Of a DNA stretch of 64,000 nucleotides, positions 38,295 through 46,859 are shown one piece after another. The DNA is from Dolichospermum flos-aquae CCAP 1403/13F (GTDB lineage: Bacteria; Cyanobacteriota; Cyanobacteriia; Cyanobacteriales; Nostocaceae). The notes below the pieces were generated by a model. The model saw only the letters and a list, made by a program, of their open reading frames with translations. It did not search any database and was not told where the DNA came from. Position 1 is the first letter of the stretch, and the number at the start of each line of letters is the position of its first letter. A program made the position numbers and the translations under genes. The DNA lies in the NCBI RefSeq assembly GCF_012516395.1, contig NZ_CP051206.1, positions 2,586,501 to 2,650,500 of the forward strand, written 5' to 3'.

Positions 38295-38432
38295 ATGGAA
38301 GCAGCACTATTACTCGCAAAATTGCCTGAAGCTTACCAAATCTTCGACCCCTTGGTAGATGTTTTACCTGTTATTCCCGTCTTCTTCTTGTTACTTGCAT
38401 TTGTTTGGCAAGCAGCAGTGGGTTTTAGATAA
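38295..38432 (+). CDS. psbK: Photosystem II protein PsbK
   Basis: A 45-codon gene. The precursor starts [14 protein letters not shown], and the mature protein begins at KLPEAY; the rest is one membrane span ([17 protein letters not shown]) ending AAVGFR. PsbK is a low-mass subunit of photosystem II near CP43. Follows tgt on the same strand. Confidence 0.97.
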
Positions 38433-38565
38433 ATTACCCATTGCCAATTTTTTGGACAGGTAACATCCACCTGTCCTATTTTTTGGTAAAATTAATAGTT
38501 CTTAATATTTTGCAATAAATCCATATAATTAATCCAGTCACATACTAAATTACCAGGAAGCTACG

Positions 38566-38862
38566 ATGGGAAATATCAAATTTGTTCAAGAAAATCAAGA
38601 AATAGTCGCCGCAGATGGTGCTAATCTCCGACTTAAAGCTGTAGAAAATGGCATTGATATATATAAATTTTTCGGCAAAATGACCAATTGTGGTGGTGCT
38701 GGACAATGTACTACTTGCGTTGTCCAAATCACTGAAGGATTAGAAAACCTGTCTCCGCGTACAGATTTAGAAACCAAAAAATTCAAAAACAAGCCTGATA
38801 ACTACCGTCTCGCTTGTCAAACCTTAGTTAATGGACCCGTGACTGTTATCACCAAACCTTAA
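38566..38862 (+). CDS. 2Fe-2S ferredoxin of the C-x5-C-x2-C type
   Basis: The 98-residue protein binds one 2Fe-2S cluster. The ligands are in [11 protein letters not shown] (C-x5-C-x2-C, residues ~42-50) and RLACQT (residue ~84). This spacing is that of bacterial/adrenodoxin-like ferredoxins rather than the C-x4-C-x2-C of the plant-type photosynthetic PetF. It probably serves assembly or a special electron path. It lies between psbK and psbM. Confidence 0.88.
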   Translation: MGNIKFVQENQEIVAADGANLRLKAVENGIDIYKFFGKMTNCGGAGQCTTCVVQITEGLENLSPRTDLETKKFKNKPDNYRLACQTLVNGPVTVITKP

Positions 38863-38951
38863 AGGCTGATAAAAAAATTTGGCTTCATTCTGTCATCTAT
38901 GATGCTATTCTAGAATAGTTGACTCGAAATTACACAAAAGGCTATCTTGCT

Positions 38952-39056
38952 ATGCAAGTTAATGATTTGGGTTTCGTAGCGAGCATTTTGTTCGTATTAG
39001 TACCCGCCGTGTTTTTAATCATGCTTTACATCCAAACCTCCAAGACTGAAGGTTAA
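38952..39056 (+). CDS. psbM: Photosystem II protein PsbM
   Basis: A 34-codon gene. The product starts MQVNDLGF and has one membrane span ([19 protein letters not shown]) before QTSKTEG. PsbM sits at the photosystem II dimer interface. A palindrome, CTATTCTAGAATAG, lies about 40 bp upstream. Confidence 0.97.
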   Translation: MQVNDLGFVASILFVLVPAVFLIMLYIQTSKTEG

Positions 39057-39140
39057 TTAACAGCCTTGCGAACAGCTATTAGCTTTTGTGAGCATTTTAA
39101 AATCGGTGGAAAAGATAGTTAATACTTGGGCTATAAAATA

Positions 39141-39177
39141 AAAACCCCCCTAAACTCATATAGTGTAGGGGTTTTTA
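39141..39177. terminator. Bidirectional terminator
   Basis: An A-run, then CCCCCCTA, a short loop, TAGGGG and a T run. It can stop both the psbM transcript (plus) and the stress-protein transcript (minus), which converge here. Confidence 0.8.
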
Positions 39178-39202
39178 TTTAGTCATCGCTAATATGAAGA
39201 CA

Positions 39203-40054
39203 TTATCCAATAGTGCGTGCCAAGAGAACTGGACAGGTAGCATTAACACGAACATAGTCAGATAAAGACGAGCCAATGAGCCGATCTATATCAACAAAAC
39301 TCTTAGCAATAGATGGGCGACGGTCCGGGGAACCAATCAATAATAAGTCTATATTCAACTCATTAGTTAAACGACAAATTTCTTCCCCAGGTTTACCACT
39401 GCTAGTAATACAACGCACTGCTACAGATTGCTTTTCTGCCTCTGCCACAGCCATTCCTAACACAGAATTTCTCTCTGGTTTAAGATCAGTAATACCTGAT
39501 AATTTACCACCTAAATCTGCATTAACATTAGCTAAAACCAATTGTCCACCCGCAACACCCCTAAGTAAGAACAAAGCCAAATTTAAGCAGTTTTTAGCAG
39601 ATTCAGAATTATCCATTGCCACCATAATGCGCTTAATGTTTTTGACATAAATGTCATCTTTCACTAGCAACATGGGACGGGAAGACAGTTGGAAAACGTA
39701 CTGACTGACGGAATTGGAGAAAATAGATTGTAGCCGCTTCATTCCCCGTGAACCCATAATAATCAAGTCAGCTTCCATTTCGTCAGCGACTTGACAAACT
39801 ACATCCTTGGGATCACCTTGACGTAAAATAGAAGAAACTTGGCTGGGGTCTAAGTTTAAATACTGAATAGCCTTAGCGAGAATTTTGCCCCCTTCTTCCC
39901 ATTTGTCAGTCATTACAGCCGCAGTGCTTTGTGGGGTGACAACGTGGAGAACTGTGACTCTTGCTCCTCGAAATGAAGGTAGTTCTTTCAAGTTCTTGAG
40001 CATTTCTTCCGCGTGTCCCAAACCGGAGACAGCTAACAAAATTTTTTGGATCAT
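39203..40054 (-). CDS. Universal stress protein, tandem UspA domains
   Basis: The 283-residue protein has two UspA domains (about 1-140 and 142-283). Each carries an ATP-binding-type motif: GSRGMKRLQSIFSNSVS in the first and GSPDRRP...GSSLSDYV in the second. UspA proteins bind ATP and act in stress survival. ATG 40054; convergent with psbM. Confidence 0.92.
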   Translation of the reverse strand: MIQKILLAVSGLGHAEEMLKNLKELPSFRGARVTVLHVVTPQSTAAVMTDKWEEGGKILAKAIQYLNLDPSQVSSILRQGDPKDVVCQVADEMEADLIIMGSRGMKRLQSIFSNSVSQYVFQLSSRPMLLVKDDIYVKNIKRIMVAMDNSESAKNCLNLALFLLRGVAGGQLVLANVNADLGGKLSGITDLKPERNSVLGMAVAEAEKQSVAVRCITSSGKPGEEICRLTNELNIDLLLIGSPDRRPSIAKSFVDIDRLIGSSLSDYVRVNATCPVLLARTIG

Positions 40055-40563
40055 TTTTCCGTCTTTGTCGTGAAGGTTTTTGTGGTTTTTGCTGCTAGTA
40101 TTGAGCTATGGCTGCGTCAGGCAAGCTATCAGAATGTTTTTTTCTGATGTGCTAAATAACCAAGTTAAGTATTTAGGCATAAATTAACTGATTAGCAGTA
40201 AAACTAATACCAACAAGCAGAAGAGTGATTAATATTAAGTTTATTTACGCCTAACTACGTGAAGTGACAACCAGGTTGCCTATCATTCATATCATACAAC
40301 TAATTGTGTCTAATGAAATTAATAAAAGATGATGTTAGTTATGATTTGTCATCTATGTTAATTTTTTTTAATTTAAGTTAATTATTACCATGATCATTTT
40401 TCGGAAATTAAACAACAAATAGCAGAATATCAAGCTTATGCTGAAAAAATGAGCGCAAAAACACCGTTTATATTGTCAGCATTCAGCCGTCAATTTTCAG
40501 CTTTTCGTAAAAAGATAAATTTAATTTCTGCTTCAGATTTACAGGATTGATAAAATCAAAAAA
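40055..40563. other. Intergenic region without a supported gene
   Basis: This 509-bp AT-rich stretch between two divergent genes holds the promoter region of each. A frame without a good start (about 40385-40551, EIKQQIAEYQAYAEKMS) may be a gene remnant. Confidence 0.4.
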
Positions 40564-40974
40564 ATGAATTACCAAGTTGTTAATCAATTAGATGAAACCC
40601 AAATTTCCGAACTTGTGGAATTATACAAAAATGAGTTCTGGAGTCACAACCGAATATATCCAGGTGTTGTCAAAATGTTAGCTGCATCTGATATTATCAT
40701 CGCTTTAGTAAATGAGGAAAAAGAACTAATTGCTTTTTGTCGTATTTTGACTGATTTTGTTTATCGCGGAGTTCTTTATGATGTCATTGTTAAACCTAGT
40801 TACAGAAAAATGGGATTTGGTGCTAAGTTATTAGATGAAGTCGTTAATCATCCCCAATTAAAAGAAGTTGAAAATATGGCTTTGTTCTGTTTACCAGAGA
40901 TGATACCATTTTATCAACAGTGGGGTTTCACTAATGAAGTTGTGAACTTGGAATTAATGTATCGTTATCAATAA
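40564..40974 (+). CDS. GNAT-family N-acetyltransferase
   Basis: The 136-residue protein has the GNAT acetyl-CoA motif YRKMGFGAKLL (RxxGxG form, residues ~80-90) and the VKPSYR strand before it. FCLPEMIPFYQQWGF near the end is the usual motif B. The acceptor is unknown. Confidence 0.88.
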   Translation: MNYQVVNQLDETQISELVELYKNEFWSHNRIYPGVVKMLAASDIIIALVNEEKELIAFCRILTDFVYRGVLYDVIVKPSYRKMGFGAKLLDEVVNHPQLKEVENMALFCLPEMIPFYQQWGFTNEVVNLELMYRYQ

Positions 40975-41007
40975 TATATCAATCCTTGAGAATTCTCTAA
41001 TTTGATC

Positions 41008-41916
41008 ATGTCTACCCAAAGTCTAATTCAAAGTATATATACAGATGGCGCTTGCACAGGTAATCCAGGCCCTGGTGGTTGGGGTACAGTTGTCTATTTC
41101 CATGATGGTTCAGTTCACGAAATGGGTGATTCATCCCAGCACACCACTAATAATAAAATGGAAATGCAAGCTGCGATCGCTGCCTTGGAATTTTTCAAAT
41201 CATCTCGACAAACTGAACCTATTACCCTGTACACAGATAGTAAATATGTCATTGATTGTGTGACAAAATGGGTAAAAGGCTGGAAAAAGAACGGCTGGAA
41301 AAAAGCAGATGGGAATCCCGTTCAAAACCAAGACCTCCTAGAAATTCTGGATCAACTCAATAGCCGACTGGTACAATGGGAACACGTTCGCGGACATTCT
41401 GGTAATATTGGCAATGAACGCTGTGATGTCATTGCGCGTTCCTTCGCTAACCATAAAATCCCTCACCTCAAACAATTATTACCTGGACTTCTTCACGAAA
41501 ATTTACCTAAAATTGGGGAAATAAGCCCAGCAAAAGTATCTAATGATCCAATAAACTCTACAATAACTAATAAAAACACACTAGAAAGCAGTCCGTCTGC
41601 ATCAGATACAAGCACTATGGAACAATCTACAACACCAACTGCGACTACAACCAACGAACAACCCACGGAAATCAGGGTTTTACAACTTCGCAACTTGGTG
41701 GAAACCTTACGGATTGCAGACGAAATTGCCGAAAAAGGCTACCTAATTACCAGTTCAGAATTAGCAGACTTAATGGGTGTTCACTCTAGCGCCGTTACCA
41801 GCCGAGGTGATGAATGGCGCTGGCGAAATTGGATAGTTTCACGGGTAAGACGGGAAGGAAATCAAATTCTTTGGGAACTCGAACGTGGGGACAAAATAGC
41901 CACAGAAATAGATTGA
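41008..41916 (+). CDS. rnhA: Ribonuclease HI with C-terminal extension
   Basis: Residues 1-155 form RNase HI: the catalytic acids lie in YTDGACTGNPGPGG (Asp), NKMEMQAA (Glu), LYTDSKYV (Asp) and NERCDVIA (Asp). A Ser/Thr/Asn linker (about 170-215) leads to an ~80-residue domain (LRNLVETLRIADEIAEKGYL, SSELADLMGVHSSAVTSRGD) that looks like a helix-turn-helix. It removes RNA from RNA:DNA hybrids. The start is placed at ATG 41008; a TTG two codons upstream is less likely. Confidence 0.92.
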   Translation: MSTQSLIQSIYTDGACTGNPGPGGWGTVVYFHDGSVHEMGDSSQHTTNNKMEMQAAIAALEFFKSSRQTEPITLYTDSKYVIDCVTKWVKGWKKNGWKKADGNPVQNQDLLEILDQLNSRLVQWEHVRGHSGNIGNERCDVIARSFANHKIPHLKQLLPGLLHENLPKIGEISPAKVSNDPINSTITNKNTLESSPSASDTSTMEQSTTPTATTTNEQPTEIRVLQLRNLVETLRIADEIAEKGYLITSSELADLMGVHSSAVTSRGDEWRWRNWIVSRVRREGNQILWELERGDKIATEID

Positions 41917-41958
41917 AAAATATAATTTTTGATTTTCCTAAAATCTTAAAACCCGTAG

Positions 41959-41977
41959 GGGCGCAGGCTATGCGCCC
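41959..41977. terminator. Hairpin between rnhA and the ABC exporter
   Basis: GGGCGCA pairs with TGCGCCC across a GGCTA loop. It lies between convergent genes. Confidence 0.55.
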
Positions 41978-43633
41978 TTGATTGCATTTCAAGACCTTTG
42001 ATTAAGCTCCTAACATTTGTAAATTGTGCAAAGTGGCATAAAATCCTTGTTGTTGTAGCAATTCTTCATGACTTCCCTGTTCAATTAATTCCCCCCGTTT
42101 CAACACAAAAATCCGGTCTACATTGCGAATTGTTGAGAGACGGTGAGCAATAATAATTGAAGTTCGTTGGATTAACAACTGATTTAAAGCTGATTGAACT
42201 AAAGCCTCCGTCCCCACATCTAAACTAGCTGTGGCTTCATCTAATACCAAAATTTGGGGATTACGAATAGCCGCCCGCGCAAAGGCTAAAAGTTGTTTTT
42301 GTCCACTAGAAAGATTTGTCGCCCGTTCTCGTAATTGAGTATCATAACCTTGGGGTAATTGGTTAATAAACGTCGCTACATTCGTCTTTTCTGCTGCTTG
42401 TTGAATTTCTGCAAAACTGTAATTATCACCTAAAGTAATATTACTTTTAACATCACCAGCAAACAAAAAAGCCTCTTGCAAAATCACCGTCATATAACGT
42501 CGTAGTTCCACTTGAGGAATCTCGCGGATATCCACACCGTCAATGAGAATGCGTCCTTGGGTTGGTTCATAAAGACGACATAAAAGGCGAATAATTGAAC
42601 TTTTACCCGCACCTGTGGGACCAACTAAAGCCACCTTTTCCCCTGGGTGAATGGTAAAGTCTAAATTCTTAATCACATAATCATCATCTTTATAAGCAAA
42701 GGAAACATTTTCAAACTTAATTGCTCCCAAAGCCGGAACGGGTGTAAAATCTTGAGATTCTAACTTAGAAACTATCTCATTAATATAGCCAAATTCAAAA
42801 TCTACATTTGAACTTTGAGGCTGAGAATAATCTTTAATTTCAATGGGTTCATCTAAAATATCCACTACTCTTTCAATAGCCGTAAACCCAGATTGAATCA
42901 CCGTAAACTTTTCCGCAAAATTCCGTAATGGTTCAAAAAATTGTTGGGCATATAAAATAAATGCTGATAAAATACCAAAGGAGATTTGTTGATCTAACAA
43001 TAACCAACCACCTAACCATAATACTCCAGCAATAGCAATTAAACCAACCCATTCTAAGGTTGCAGAAACTGCGGAATCATACCAAATGCTAATATCTACT
43101 TCCTTAATATAACGTTGGTTAGCAGCTCGAAATAACTCAACATTAAATTTTTCGCGGCGAAATAATTGAACTATATTAATCCCGACAATATTTTCTTGAA
43201 GTTGAGAATTGAGTACAGAAAGTTCTTCTCTGGTTTTATAATTAGCCCTTCGATACCGCTGTTGAAAATAAATTATCAACCAAGTTATTGGCAAGAGGAT
43301 GAATATCAACAAAGAAGCAAGTTGCCATTGAATAGAAAACATCAATCCCACAATTACTACCATAGATAGTAAATCAGAAACAATGCCTACAGCCCCAGTG
43401 GAAAAAACATCTCCTAAACTTTCGACATCACTCGTTAGTCTAGTAATCAATTTACCTACAGGTGTCTGATCAAAAAACCGCACAGCTAAAGATGTTACAT
43501 GAGTAAATAAATCTTCACGAATATCTGCTGTGATTTTTTGCCCTAATTTTTGCACTAAATAACCTTGGACACTTATTAATACTAAGCGGATAATAGTTGC
43601 TATTAGCAACATTCCAATCAGGATATTTAAACC

Positions 43634-45434
43634 CAATACCCGTGAATGAAATTGTCAAACTGCTTGTGGGGGAAGGATTTTCAAGTCTTTTTCTATATCT
43701 CTGATTTCAGATTTATGGGAAGAGTTTTTGCGCTTGAATTTGGACATTTTAATTTTGACAACACGGGGATTAATACGTTTTCGTCGGGGGCGATCAATTT
43801 CAGACTGGGAAATTAATGATAATAAATATTGATGTTGAATTTCTCGTAATTTTAAGGATGAATGGCTGATGAGTTGTACTAAATCTATAACTAGTTGCAA
43901 AGATTCAAGAAAACTAAGGAGTAAAGGATTTTTATTATATTCGTTAGCAGATTGGTAAATTAAATCGCGGAGTAGATTATAAGCAATTAACATAGCATAA
44001 AGTTCTTGTTCGACTAATTCAGATGTTTTGCTCCGAAAAATAGTGGGCATTTGTCCTTTGAGCGTAGCACATTGATGTGTTTTTATTTCACAGAAACTAA
44101 TTTCCACCTCCCATCTGCAATGATAGTGAATAATTAATTCTTTGGCAGAAATATTAGGGTCAATAATACTAGTAACTAAACGACGAGGGAGAAAACCAGG
44201 AATTTGATATTCAATAACTCGGACAATGATACTTTCCTGATTCCATTGTTTATGCGATTCTGTAGATTTTTCTAAATTGAGAATTTTGCCATTAATTTCT
44301 GATAAATAACTTCCATCTGGATATCTAGCCATGTATCCATCTGGCAAACGAGAATCAGAGATAACAGGTAGTTTAACATTAGAAGCTACCCTAAGTAAAA
44401 AGTCGCATTCTTTTGTACGAATACTAAAAATAGTTGCAAAGGAATATAAACCAGCATCTAATAAAAATAATAAGTTTTTCTGGTTAAATTGTGCCAGTAA
44501 TTTAGTCATTAAAGTCCTTTCACCAGTTCCTTTACCTTGGCTCGAACCATAGGTAAAATCTAGGATCAGGCGTGTTGATGCTGATATTAATGTGACTATT
44601 CTCAGCATGGGAAAAGCACTTTCTCCTCGACCACATTTAGACTTCCCAAATTTATCACGATTACTTTCAGTATCAGGTGTCGTACCTGTGGAACCATCAA
44701 ATATTACTGTAGTCCATTTATGAAAGTCATATTTCAATGTTGTCAAACTAGAAGTGAGTTTTTTAAATATTAGTTGAAAAACTGTTAATCCTATACGAAC
44801 TCTGGCATGACTCATAGCACCTTCAGAAATAAGTTGTTTTGGTAGACAACAGGATAACCACCTCAATCCTGATATCATCCAATCCATTATTCCTAAATAA
44901 CTTAAATCACGACGGATAGTGGAGAGAATTACAAACCAAATGACAAACGTTGGTACTAGAATCGTTCCTTGACGACATTTACTTGATGAAACACTCGCCA
45001 AAGATTCTTTGATAATAGTTGATAAATGTTTTGCAATTGGTTGCAGATCATATTCTGTCGTAAACTGAGTAAGCATCTGATGATGTTCTTTTTGAATTCC
45101 CATACAAAACTGTCAAGGATGACTTGAAATAAACTCTTATAAAGCTTAAATATTCTTTCATATTTTGTCAATATATACTATCAGGCTACTCATTTTGGAG
45201 CAGGAATAAAAATTCTCGACGAAAAAAATGACACATTTATGATTTTTTAAATTTGATTTCAAATAATTGACAAGATTGATGATTTATAAATTCAAGAAAA
45301 ATCTCATGATCATATAATTTTAGATACATTTTGCCTGGAGTTTAGACTAAACTGAAGTTATTTTTATGCCTTAATATTTGCAGAATTAATATTAGTAATT
45401 ATTTGTAGGCTATTAATTTCATTCACGGGTATTG
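43634..45434 (-). mobile_element. IS4-like insertion sequence (1801 bp)
   Basis: Terminal inverted repeats are CAATACCCGTGAATGAAATT and its complement. The element is flanked by the 10-bp duplication TATTTAAACC at 43624-43633 and 45435-45444. It carries one transposase gene and about 330 bp of noncoding sequence 5' of it. The ends and duplication show a simple, recent insertion. Confidence 0.93.
43655..45103 (-). CDS. IS4-family transposase
   Basis: The 482-residue DDE transposase has VIFDGSTGTTPDT (Asp), LLFLLDAGLYS (Asp) and the YREK signature in YHCRWEVEISFCEIK (Tyr-x2-Arg-x3-Glu-x6-Lys), the mark of the IS4 superfamily. The frame is intact. Confidence 0.92.
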   Translation of the reverse strand: MGIQKEHHQMLTQFTTEYDLQPIAKHLSTIIKESLASVSSSKCRQGTILVPTFVIWFVILSTIRRDLSYLGIMDWMISGLRWLSCCLPKQLISEGAMSHARVRIGLTVFQLIFKKLTSSLTTLKYDFHKWTTVIFDGSTGTTPDTESNRDKFGKSKCGRGESAFPMLRIVTLISASTRLILDFTYGSSQGKGTGERTLMTKLLAQFNQKNLLFLLDAGLYSFATIFSIRTKECDFLLRVASNVKLPVISDSRLPDGYMARYPDGSYLSEINGKILNLEKSTESHKQWNQESIIVRVIEYQIPGFLPRRLVTSIIDPNISAKELIIHYHCRWEVEISFCEIKTHQCATLKGQMPTIFRSKTSELVEQELYAMLIAYNLLRDLIYQSANEYNKNPLLLSFLESLQLVIDLVQLISHSSLKLREIQHQYLLSLISQSEIDRPRRKRINPRVVKIKMSKFKRKNSSHKSEIRDIEKDLKILPPQAV

Positions 45435-45740
45435 TATTTAAACCCTGCCACAGAGGGATATTTTGCAGAAATTGATATGTACTTGGTTCTTTGCGAATTA
45501 ACGAAATTGCCTGTCCCACTAATAGGGGTTTGATAGCACTAGCAACAGCAATGGGAACAAGCATTAACATGGATACTGCTAATAGTTTGCCATGACGACG
45601 ACCATAGGGGACTAAGCGTAAAAATAATCGCCAGTCATTTTCTCGACGACGGTATTCAGGATTGGATTTAGTTGCAGATGGAGAGATGCCCATAAATAAC
45701 AATTTAGGAGGAAAATAATGTAAAATTCTGTCCTGGGAGA

Positions 45741-46205
45741 CTAATTTTTTTCAAAATTTAAGCCATTGATTTCTTGACATTTTGCCTGTGCGGCTTGATA
45801 AGCTGTCAAATATTCTAGCCCCCCCAACATAACATCACCATAATAATCATAGGGGGCTTCGCCATAAATAGGTAAAGGATCATCCTCTGGATAATCTTCT
45901 TTGGATTCTTCCACAATGGCTTTGAGTTTTTTGGTACTTAGAGCTTGAGCCGGAAAATAATAAAGTTCTTGGGGATTTTTTTGTAAATGGGGAAGTGTCG
46001 GATCTATAATTACATCATTAACTTCAATCCAACCATGTTCAACTGGTTTATAGGGCTGACCAGCAAATACTAAAAAGCCTTGGATATACTTTGCCCCTTG
46101 GGTGATTAAAACTGCTTTATAAGCATTATCAAAAGGTTTTTTAGCTTTACTTTTGATGGCTTTGGCAATTTCATGAGATAGGGTTTCATCTAATAATTTG
46201 TTCAT
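45741..46205 (-). CDS. Conserved protein of unknown function
   Basis: The 154-residue protein starts MNKLLDETLSHEIAKAIK; the start ATG 46205 is preceded by AGGAGA ten bases upstream, whereas a longer open frame to 46277 has no such site. It contains GYHxPVEHGWIEV-like text (KPVEHGWIEVNDVIIDPTLP), which suggests a small enzyme-like fold, and an acidic region EDYPEDDPLP. No family function is known to me. Confidence 0.65.
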   Translation of the reverse strand: MNKLLDETLSHEIAKAIKSKAKKPFDNAYKAVLITQGAKYIQGFLVFAGQPYKPVEHGWIEVNDVIIDPTLPHLQKNPQELYYFPAQALSTKKLKAIVEESKEDYPEDDPLPIYGEAPYDYYGDVMLGGLEYLTAYQAAQAKCQEINGLNFEKN

Positions 46206-46314
46206 GGGGTAAATTTCTCCTTTAATTATTTTGTCAATTATTAATATACACTGTATTAGGCAATTTTTAATCAGCAAGCCCTATATAGCGATCCTAAATT
46301 AGTTATGAAAAACA

Positions 46315-46347
46315 AGATCCCCGACTTCTTAGAGAAGTCGGGGATCT
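46315..46347. repeat. Hairpin of the ATCCCCGACTTCT family
   Basis: AGATCCCCGACTTCT and AGAAGTCGGGGATCT around a three-base loop; matches 29798-29830 almost exactly. Confidence 0.85.
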
Positions 46348-46555
46348 GACTCTGGGAATGTTCACAAATCAAATAGGATTACTATATGCTAATTATTGTT
46401 GATATCCGATAATTACCCCCTTTAATCCCTCGATACTTTGGGGGGAAACCAGAAAATCCAGTCCCCTCCCCTTTGTGAGGCTATCGTGTACACACAAGTT
46501 ATACTCGAAACGGCTGGATTGTTTGATTCTAAACGTAGGGGTAAAGCAAGAGCTT

Positions 46556-46760
46556 CATTGGTGTCAACTTAACCTAAAACCCATAGCCCACCTGGGAATG
46601 AATTCCCAGTCTAATAGCAGAAGTCATCTGAAGATGACTAAATAACCCGGAAATTTTTGAGTAAACTTTAGTTTACTTTCGCTATTAGCCCGGAAATTCA
46701 TTTCTGGGTGGGTGTGGAAGCCAACAAATAAGCCATCTGTAGCCTAAGTTGACACCAATG
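46556..46760. repeat. Composite MITE-like element with nested inverted repeats
   Basis: The outer arms CATTGGTGTCAACTTA (46556) and its complement (ending 46760) match in 18 of 20 bases. Inside them lies a second element (46587-46713) with arms CCCACC and GGTGGG and inner palindromes CTGGGAATGAATTCCCAG, GTCATCTGAAGATGAC and GTAAACTTTAGTTTAC. The inner part is related to 32787-32920. The rest of 46278-46859 has no gene. Confidence 0.82.
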
Positions 46761-46859
46761 GGGTGGGGTTAATTCCTTCAACACCGCATCAGTAAAGGGA
46801 TTTTTCCCCGCCTTCAAATCCCTAATTTGCCCTTTTTGGACAACACTTTCTCACTCCGC

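Larger units (their letters stand above)
42002..45693 (-). pseudogene. ABC exporter (membrane and ATPase domains) split by an IS
   Basis: The gene is in two pieces on the minus strand, 45693-45445 (first 83 codons) and 43633-42002. Removing the element at 43634-45434 and one target-duplication copy joins ...IPLWQ to GLNILIGM in frame, giving 626 residues, the normal length for a half-size exporter. The N-terminal part has a membrane helix; the C-terminal part holds TMD helices and an ATPase with LVGPTGAGKS, LSSGQKQLLAFARA and ILVLDEATASLD. The broken gene could still make a 544-residue piece from an internal TTG, which is unlikely to work. Confidence 0.93.

Noticed and set aside
40385-40551. 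Plus-strand frame EIKQQIAEYQAYAEKMS...
   Set aside because: No start codon near its beginning and only ~33 residues from the first ATG; mentioned as a possible remnant only.
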